DNA of 29,414 bases from Treponema sp. (GTDB lineage: Bacteria; Spirochaetota; Spirochaetia; Treponematales; Treponemataceae). The stretch covers positions 1 to 29,414 of the forward strand of contig SFOB01000021.1 of the NCBI GenBank assembly GCA_004554075.1. The letters run 5' to 3'. The notes beneath the pieces were generated by a model. That model saw only the letters and a list, made by a program, of their open reading frames with translations, did not search any database and had not been told where the DNA came from. Shown piece after piece: positions 25,001 through 29,414 of this stretch (position 1 is the first letter of the stretch; each line of letters opens with the position of its first letter). The translations under genes and the position numbers were made by a program.

Positions 25001-25555
25001 ACAAGCACTCTTCTATGGAATACCCTGAATGCAAAATTACCGGAAATCTCCGGCGCTGCACAGACCGGAAATTATTTCTGTCTCAGTCAGCTGGCAGACG
25101 GTGATAAAATCAGCGAAGCTGAATTCAACATGAATGCCGACATCAACGAAGCAGCATCAGAGCTTCTGAAAAATTACTGTAACGGTTTTATTGACCTTGT
25201 CTTCAAGCACAGCGTAAATGGCAGAGAAGTCTATTCTATTTTGGACTGGAAGAGTGATACCTTCGAAGCAGACCAGTATTCCGACGGTGCCCTGCTAAAG
25301 GCCCACACCGACGACCGTTATTCTATACAGCGCGTTTTATATTCCTATAGTCTGATTAAATGGCTTAACTCTTTTAATCCAGAAAAAAGCGAAGCAGAAA
25401 TTTTTGAAAATCACTTCGGCGGAATTTATTACGCTTACGTCCGAGGCTGTCAAGCAAACACCTGCAGCGGCATCTACGCCCGTACATGGAAGACCTGGCA
25501 TGAGCTTGAGAGTGCATTTAAGAAAATAATGGGAGCAGTACATGAAAGCAGATAA
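22022..25555 (+). CDS. recB: Exodeoxyribonuclease V subunit RecB (helicase-nuclease)
   Basis: This 1177-residue subunit supplies the 3'-5' helicase motor and the only nuclease of RecBCD. The N-terminus has Walker A ASAGTGKT (22-29), VTYTEKAAGELRDRI (motif Ia) and FTIHSFCQKTL. Walker B DEFQDTN (about 343-349), GDPKQSIYAFQSAD, LQTNYRS, TIHASKGLEFPVV (motif V) and IFYVAYTRASSLL (motif VI) follow. After a Ser/Lys/Gln-rich hinge (about 820-930) comes the nuclease domain: ARLGIALHEVFE, then GFIDLVF with D1058, then ILDWKSD with D1075 and K1077. These correspond to the catalytic D, D and K of E. coli RecB, so the nuclease looks intact. GGGAGA lies upstream within the end of recC. It overlaps recD by 14 bp, a sign of translational coupling. 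Confidence 0.95.
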   Translation: MGLQQFDLENYTDFKKSMYIEASAGTGKTYTITGIIQKLVDAKVELEKILVVTYTEKAAGELRDRIRKACPDKDVDNAPIFTIHSFCQKTLSEFSFTANQCASLSLVADTDVEDFIDRWIRDVLKKDLEFQLLFESSAKETTFINNLKRDFKQALSKYYLDKDGKEDKNIVSLDSENYFQFPDQILNYDDFEKIIPLSSIEQLFIIKDFETQWKHLEENLQAKRAEEFRNTILNSIITEHRFYFDGRTYQLNRMGDEIKETFLYLKTIKEYWGKAAEKADTHLYSKFYNSQLKKLYLAWQDEKEKNKAQSYDDMLRSVREAVCNKKSALKKQLQKKYIYAIIDEFQDTNQKQWDIFKNIFMEDEDHTIIVVGDPKQSIYAFQSADVNVYSNAVKSIAENGGAAYSLQTNYRSTNAMVEACNCLFKDFFDKESNITFTDSKASGTKNPAKYQGLEIKPFWIAGNPDNNTTEKDFAKITVQTIVDCCSFENGKTKLQVSSKDGLRDVGFHDFAILARSSSELKETERALKKAGIPYLRYKDANLFFGKECLNWIALINAITAKDFTSTNRRLLNEALFSDFFHISIDEVDNEKYDNPSCAERQLIIQWQQLAQQRKWAKLFEKIYADTGIETRLSSLDQMQSLSKIRQIGNYILDYLYKNDSSLEDVSKHLLRLSNDSDSSMDEGDIVEKGTDFDCVQLMTIHASKGLEFPVVIVPAGLRARNNNVPQAFLYHDDNNNSKLSFSPYGKDLSIKEEDFERQRIFYVAYTRASSLLVLPFYDKWDPVTNNETGKLYSFLNKSISSLFAEENKQFIEEISDKGKTYKELQTDVQTLLTESKKQKEKGSQSQKEISKDAQLAATKELSSKVPSLAIHKHSYSSLSHKKAVTEEMTENGGRTDKEGTDLQPLSLADYDASENPVSYNALPEAQGTKPLTAKTPYNFPKGARLGIALHEVFEKADFATEENDENLHRLIRRCFEKQTLSIAPDDPDGWLSYTSTLLWNTLNAKLPEISGAAQTGNYFCLSQLADGDKISEAEFNMNADINEAASELLKNYCNGFIDLVFKHSVNGREVYSILDWKSDTFEADQYSDGALLKAHTDDRYSIQRVLYSYSLIKWLNSFNPEKSEAEIFENHFGGIYYAYVRGCQANTCSGIYARTWKTWHELESAFKKIMGAVHESR

Positions 25556-27572
25556 AAATAAGATTACAGATTTTTTCAATAAACTTTCCGACATGAACTG
25601 TATTACTCCCGTCTGGCAAAAGGTTCTTGATGTACTTATTGAACTTCAGTCGGACATCAGTTTTGAAGCGCTGGCTCTTTTATGCATTTATTTTTCACAG
25701 CTTGACGATGGAAACATCTGCATTCCTCTGGCAACAGACGAGTTGACTGAAAAGTGGCTGAAAAAATGGGAAGGACTTCTTTTGCAGGAAGACCGCCTCT
25801 CACAAAAAGCAGAAGATGCAAAATATTTTTCTGACATAATCAGCAAAGGCCTTACGCAGATTTCAGCAGCAAAGCTTCCAAACCTTATTACAGAATCTGA
25901 TTTTTCAAAACCCTTTATTATCGATGACGGCTGGCTTTTTGCAAGCAAATATTATAAGGCAAAAATCAATATCGAAAAAAGAATTAAGCTGATAATGAAG
26001 AATAACTCAATTTCTCCGCATGAAGAAGAAAAAGAAAATGTTCGCGAATATTTTAAGAATCTCACAGCCAATGAATCACATTCTCCTATGATTCTTAAAG
26101 ACGAACAACTACATGCCTTACTCCGCGGCTTAAAAGAAAACCTCATTATCACCGGAGGACCGGGTACAGGAAAAACTACTGTAGTTTGCTATCTTTTATG
26201 GAAGCTTTTACTATCTGGCGACTATATGGATTATTCTCTTTATCTTGCCGCCCCAAGTGGAAAAGCCGCTGATCGCATGAAAGAAAGTATTTCTGATACT
26301 CTTTCAAGATTAAACCTGGAAAAACTTCCGGCGGAATCGGACCGTAATGCTGCTCTTGCAGTGTTCAATAAATTAAATAGCGCTCAGTCTTCAACCATTC
26401 ATCGTCTTCTCAGCTTTAATCCTTCAACAAACGGCTTCCGTTATAATGCAGAAAACCAGTTCGAAGAAAAGGCAATCTTTATAATTGATGAAGCCAGTAT
26501 GATTGATATTACCTTATTCAGTTCTCTGCTCGAAGCAATTCCAGAAGGTGCAAGAGTTTTTATACTTGGTGATAAGGACCAGCTGCCATCTGTTCAGGCA
26601 GGAGCTGTACTTGGGGAACTACTTGCGAACAAAAAAGACAGTGTTGCAGCCCTAAAAGAGTCCAGCCGCTTCAATGACAATTCTGATGTCGGCCGACTTA
26701 AAAACGCAATGCAGCAGGACACAGCTTTGGACAAAAATCTTGCAAACTTCACCGACTGGGAAAGCTGGAAACTGAAAAATAATTTTTCACTTCCAGAAGC
26801 AAACGAATTCCCGGTTACAAGCTTCCTGACTGGAGAAGGCCAGAATTCCAAAATTGATCAGATTGAAGAAATTACACAGCGTTGGGCAGAAACCTTCTAC
26901 CTTGAACTCTCACAACTTGCAAAAAACATTACTCCTGATTCAGCAGAAACAGAGCTTGATGCTCTTTGGAAAAAAGCAAACACGGCACGAATTCTTTCTG
27001 CAGAACGACAGGGCTATAAAGGTGTTGAACCAATCAATAACAGAATCTCTTCCTTTATTCAAAACAAAGACATCAGCATTGCAGGCGACCAGTATTTTAC
27101 CGGCCAGCTTTTAATGCTCACTAAGAACCAGAATATGTTCTGCCTTTATAACGGAGATTCAGGAATTGTAATTGAATACAACAATCTTAAGTATCTGATG
27201 GTAAAAAAAGAACTTAAAACAGACAGTGCTCGAACTGACATTACATCAGCAAAAGCCACTACTAACGAACGTTCGTTAATAAATCAGGGAATAAGGCAAC
27301 AGGGCAGTTACATCTTCTACCCTCTTCACCTGCTTCCAAAAGAATCAATAGAAACAGCCTACGCAATTACAATTCATAAATCGCAGGGCTCGGGCTACAA
27401 GGCAATTCTTGTACTTCTGCCAGAACAGGCTGGTCACCCGCTTCTGAATCGTCAGATTGCATACACTGCAATTACAAGAACAGAAGGTTCAACCTATATT
27501 GTTGCAGATTATGAGACGCTGGAAGCTGCCCGCTCGACAGTCATCCAGCGTGACACAAGAATCGAATTATAA
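25542..27572 (+). CDS. recD: Exodeoxyribonuclease V subunit RecD (5'-3' helicase)
   Basis: This 676-residue superfamily 1B helicase is the fast 5'-3' motor of RecBCD. The first 190 residues form the RecC-contacting domain typical of true RecD, not RecD2. Walker A GGPGTGKTTV lies near 203-212, followed by AAPSGKAADRMKESI (motif Ia), Walker B FIIDEASMID (about 311-320), LGDKDQLPSVQAGAVLGEL (motif III), and near the end ITIHKSQGSGYKAILVLLP (motif V) and YTAITRTEGSTYIV (motif VI). Its presence with recC shows a RecBCD rather than AddAB system. It is the last gene of the operon. Its TAA is directly next to the malQ stop on the opposite strand, and no terminator hairpin is seen between them. Confidence 0.95.
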   Translation: MKADKNKITDFFNKLSDMNCITPVWQKVLDVLIELQSDISFEALALLCIYFSQLDDGNICIPLATDELTEKWLKKWEGLLLQEDRLSQKAEDAKYFSDIISKGLTQISAAKLPNLITESDFSKPFIIDDGWLFASKYYKAKINIEKRIKLIMKNNSISPHEEEKENVREYFKNLTANESHSPMILKDEQLHALLRGLKENLIITGGPGTGKTTVVCYLLWKLLLSGDYMDYSLYLAAPSGKAADRMKESISDTLSRLNLEKLPAESDRNAALAVFNKLNSAQSSTIHRLLSFNPSTNGFRYNAENQFEEKAIFIIDEASMIDITLFSSLLEAIPEGARVFILGDKDQLPSVQAGAVLGELLANKKDSVAALKESSRFNDNSDVGRLKNAMQQDTALDKNLANFTDWESWKLKNNFSLPEANEFPVTSFLTGEGQNSKIDQIEEITQRWAETFYLELSQLAKNITPDSAETELDALWKKANTARILSAERQGYKGVEPINNRISSFIQNKDISIAGDQYFTGQLLMLTKNQNMFCLYNGDSGIVIEYNNLKYLMVKKELKTDSARTDITSAKATTNERSLINQGIRQQGSYIFYPLHLLPKESIETAYAITIHKSQGSGYKAILVLLPEQAGHPLLNRQIAYTAITRTEGSTYIVADYETLEAARSTVIQRDTRIEL

Positions 27573-29075
27573 GTTACGGCCCGCCGCCTTGCTGGCTTTC
27601 TTCAGCCATGCTGCTTCATCCGCAGTAATCTGCTCTTCCGTCGCACGCCACTTCCAGTTTTCTCCAACCGAAGACGGGAAGTTCATTCTCGCTTCGTGGC
27701 CAAGACCTATCAGATCCTGCATTGTAAGAATGCAGACAAAGGCCTTAGACTCAAGCGCTGCCTTCATCATGGTTTCGCGCATCTGGGCTTTGTCGGTGAG
27801 TTTGAAGTATTTCATTGCGTGGTCGAGTTCAGCCGGGCTGCATGACTCAACCCATCCATTAATCGGGTCGTTATCGTGTGAACCGGTATATACAATGCTG
27901 TTCTCCGGAATATTATGAGGCAGATAAGTATTTGTATCGTCTCCGCCAAAGGCAAACTGAATCACCTTCATTCCTGGGAAGCCGCAGTCTTTCAACATCT
28001 TATGTACGCGCGGAGTCAAATATCCCAAATCTTCTGCAATAATCGGCACCTTACCAAGAGCCTTTTCTACTTCCTTAAATAAATCAACTCCAGGCCCCTT
28101 ACGCCACTTTCCATTCTTGGCATCTTCAGCCCCATACTTAATACAATAGAAAGATTCAAAACCGCGGAAGTGGTCAATTCTTAAAATATCATAAATCTCA
28201 AGACTGGACTTAATTCTCTGCTTCCACCAGCCGTAGCCGTCTTCTTTTAGAGCCTTCCAGTTATAAACCGGGTTACCCCAGAGCTGGCCCTTGTCGGTAA
28301 AGGCATCCGGAGGGCAGCCCGCAACCTCAAGCGGCACCCCCTTCTTGCTCAGCAAAAAGTTTTCCGGATGAGTCCATACATCTGCGGAGTCTGCAGAAAC
28401 GTAAATCGGAATATCACCAATAATCTTTATATCTTTAGAAGCCGCGTAGACACGAAGGTCTTTCCACTGCTTAAAGAAAAGATACTGCAGCATCTTGTAA
28501 TATTCTATGCGGCGAGCACACTTTTTAGACCAGGCCTTTACGGCGTCCGGTTCGCGCAGACGGATATCCTTTTCCCAGTCCATAAAAGAAGCGCCGTTAT
28601 GAGCATCCTTTACAGCCATAAAGAGAGCAAAATCATCAAGCCAGAATTTATTCTTGCGGCAAAAGGCCTTGTAGTCTGACGGAGTTTTCTTTTCAAAATT
28701 ATCCTGAAGTTTTGCAAAAAGCTCGTTGCGCTTTACGTAAAGAAGACCAAAGTCTGCACAGGTCGGATCCTTCTCCCAGTCGATTCCATCATAATCTTTT
28801 TTAGCAAGGAGGCCGTCTTTTTTCAGCAAATCAAAATCTATAAAATAAGGATTTCCCGCAAAGGTCGAAAAACTCTGATAAGGCGAGTTACCGTAACCAG
28901 TAGGACAAACCGGCAGAATCTGCCAGTAGCTCTGACCTGCCTTAGCCAGAAAATCTATAAACTTATATGCATTTTTACCAAGGGTACCGATTCCAAAAGG
29001 TCCGGGAAGCGACGAGATATGCATAAGCACACCGCTTCCTCTTTGTTTGAATTGTGTCATTTTCGATTTAGCCAT
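27567..29075 (-). CDS. malQ: 4-alpha-glucanotransferase (amylomaltase, GH77)
   Basis: This 502-residue cytoplasmic enzyme moves alpha-1,4-glucan segments between maltodextrins and frees glucose, in glycogen or maltodextrin metabolism. GH77 motifs are all present: RGSGVLMHISSLPGPFGIG at the start, YGNSPYQSFSTFAGNPYF (61-78), the nucleophile D301 in RIDHFRG, the acid/base E348 in IIAEDLG, and D401 in TGSHDN. Length is typical. The ATG at 29075 is preferred because TATAAT lies 6 nt upstream on the coding strand; no Shine-Dalgarno is visible. A second ATG five codons in is a possible alternative. With the GH3 enzyme it points to use of plant or stored glucans. Its end overlaps recD by 6 bp, tail to tail. 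Confidence 0.96.
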   Translation of the reverse strand: MAKSKMTQFKQRGSGVLMHISSLPGPFGIGTLGKNAYKFIDFLAKAGQSYWQILPVCPTGYGNSPYQSFSTFAGNPYFIDFDLLKKDGLLAKKDYDGIDWEKDPTCADFGLLYVKRNELFAKLQDNFEKKTPSDYKAFCRKNKFWLDDFALFMAVKDAHNGASFMDWEKDIRLREPDAVKAWSKKCARRIEYYKMLQYLFFKQWKDLRVYAASKDIKIIGDIPIYVSADSADVWTHPENFLLSKKGVPLEVAGCPPDAFTDKGQLWGNPVYNWKALKEDGYGWWKQRIKSSLEIYDILRIDHFRGFESFYCIKYGAEDAKNGKWRKGPGVDLFKEVEKALGKVPIIAEDLGYLTPRVHKMLKDCGFPGMKVIQFAFGGDDTNTYLPHNIPENSIVYTGSHDNDPINGWVESCSPAELDHAMKYFKLTDKAQMRETMMKAALESKAFVCILTMQDLIGLGHEARMNFPSSVGENWKWRATEEQITADEAAWLKKASKAAGRNL

Positions 29076-29081
29076 ACTTCT

Positions 29082-29087
29082 ATTATA
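29082..29087 (-). promoter_or_regulatory. malQ -10 element next to the start codon
   Basis: A perfect TATAAT on the minus strand ends 6 nt before the malQ ATG, so a normal +1 would fall on the A of the ATG. No convincing -35 is seen at 16-18 bp. Confidence 0.5.
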
Positions 29088-29116
29088 CAGCAGAATTCAT
29101 ATTTTTACACTAAAAA

Positions 29117-29202
29117 CTCTGCCCCGCCCTTTCGTGAAAAAGGCATATCGCCAACGGGAATGATGTTGTCGACATGCCTTTTTCACTACGGTTGGAGCAG
29201 TC
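29117..29202. repeat. Palindromic element between malQ and the SulP gene
   Basis: Perfect 13-bp arms GTGAAAAAGGCAT (29134-29146) and ATGCCTTTTTCAC (29174-29186) are extended outward by imperfect pairing (CTGCCCC with GGAGCAG). The loop contains further weak symmetry. It lies upstream of both divergent genes, so it is not a terminator for either; it could be a dispersed repeat or a regulatory structure. Confidence 0.55.
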
Positions 29203-29220
29203 AAGTATAAATAAATCTGA

Positions 29221-29249
29221 ATGACACATTCAAACAAAATCACTATAAT
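29221..29249 (+). promoter_or_regulatory. Sigma-70-type promoter of the SulP gene
   Basis: ATGACA (29221-29226), 17 bp, then TATAAT (29244-29249): eleven of twelve consensus bases. The -10 ends 9 nt before the ATG at 29259, so the leader would be only about 2-3 nt. Confidence 0.65.
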
Positions 29250-29258
29250 ATGCCCACT

Positions 29259-29414
29259 ATGTTTAAACCAGAACTCATTAATTCTATCAAAACTTACAAC
29301 ACGAAAACATTTGTGAGCGACCTCATCGCCGGTGTAATCGTCGGCATCGTTGCCCTTCCACTTGCAATCGCATTTGCCATTGCTTCGGGCGTGAATCCAG
29401 CTGCGGGACTTTTT
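29259..29414 (+). CDS. SulP-family anion transporter, N-terminus (cut by window edge)
   Basis: Fifty-two codons are present before the right edge. After MFKPELINSIKTYNTKTF comes DLIAGVIVGIVALPLAIAFA, the conserved first transmembrane helix of SulP transporters, then IASGVNPAAGLF. SulP proteins carry sulfate, bicarbonate or related anions and usually end in a cytoplasmic STAS domain, which lies outside the window. An in-frame ATG at 29250 abuts the -10 box and would leave no room for transcription start, so 29259 is chosen. No Shine-Dalgarno is present. The substrate cannot be decided from this fragment. Confidence 0.85.
   Translation, partial: MFKPELINSIKTYNTKTFVSDLIAGVIVGIVALPLAIAFAIASGVNPAAGLF

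Noticed and set aside
22022..27572. Considered an AddAB or defence-island helicase system
   Set aside because: The three-gene order with a full RecD and a cysteine-cluster-free RecC fits a housekeeping RecBCD; no restriction, toxin or other defence genes are adjacent.
1..29414. tRNA genes, rRNA, CRISPR arrays, insertion sequences, riboswitches
   Set aside because: No cloverleaf, regularly spaced repeat array, transposase frame or known riboswitch core could be recognised by eye on either strand.

Overview
The window looks like chromosome from a host-associated or rumen/oral-type Treponema (Spirochaetes). The evidence is a moderate-GC genome carrying a LolA carrier (so a double-membrane cell), FliS plus a FlgN-like chaperone behind a sigma-28-type flagellar promoter, a RecBCD rather than AddAB nuclease, LacI-fold/GGDEF signalling proteins, and a GH3/GH77 glucan-degrading outfit. 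The genus assignment is inference. No tRNA, rRNA, CRISPR array, insertion sequence or prophage was seen. No stretch over about 300 bases lacks a gene.

Layout. Bases 1-488 (minus) are the start of a LacI-fold sensor running off the left edge. From 8031 down to 642 lies a tight minus-strand operon: lolA, a rodZ-like gene, rimO, a LacI-fold/GAF-like/GGDEF diguanylate cyclase, and a uvrD/pcrA helicase. Gaps are 6, 20 and 28 bp, then an 11-bp overlap. Upstream is ftsH (minus). Its stop codon lies inside a 180-bp imperfect hairpin. Diverging from ftsH are fliS and a FlgN-like gene (plus), which end at a nested bidirectional terminator. On the other side of that terminator is a GH3 beta-glucosidase (minus), then a membrane-anchored DNA/RNA non-specific endonuclease (minus). 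Diverging from the endonuclease is a Uup-type ABC-F ATPase (plus), whose coding sequence carries two related GC-rich palindromic insertions. Convergent to that is an FtsH-like membrane AAA ATPase with no protease domain (minus). Divergent from it is a complete recC-recB-recD operon (plus). Tail-to-tail with recD is malQ (minus), and diverging from malQ is the start of a SulP-family transporter (plus), cut by the right edge.

Themes. DNA repair is strongly represented by UvrD/PcrA and RecBCD. The operon led by lolA joins envelope biogenesis (LolA, RodZ) to translation (RimO), c-di-GMP signalling and repair. The two AAA proteins (full FtsH and the protease-less paralogue) could act together in the inner membrane; this is a hypothesis.

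The three most unusual signals are: (1) six genes that start transcription units have a -10-like hexamer only 6-9 nt before the start codon, with no Shine-Dalgarno, suggesting leaderless mRNAs; (2) a palindromic repeat family inserted in frame twice, in opposite orientations, in the ABC-F gene; (3) the naturally amputated FtsH paralogue. All function calls come from motif recognition by eye; no database search was run.
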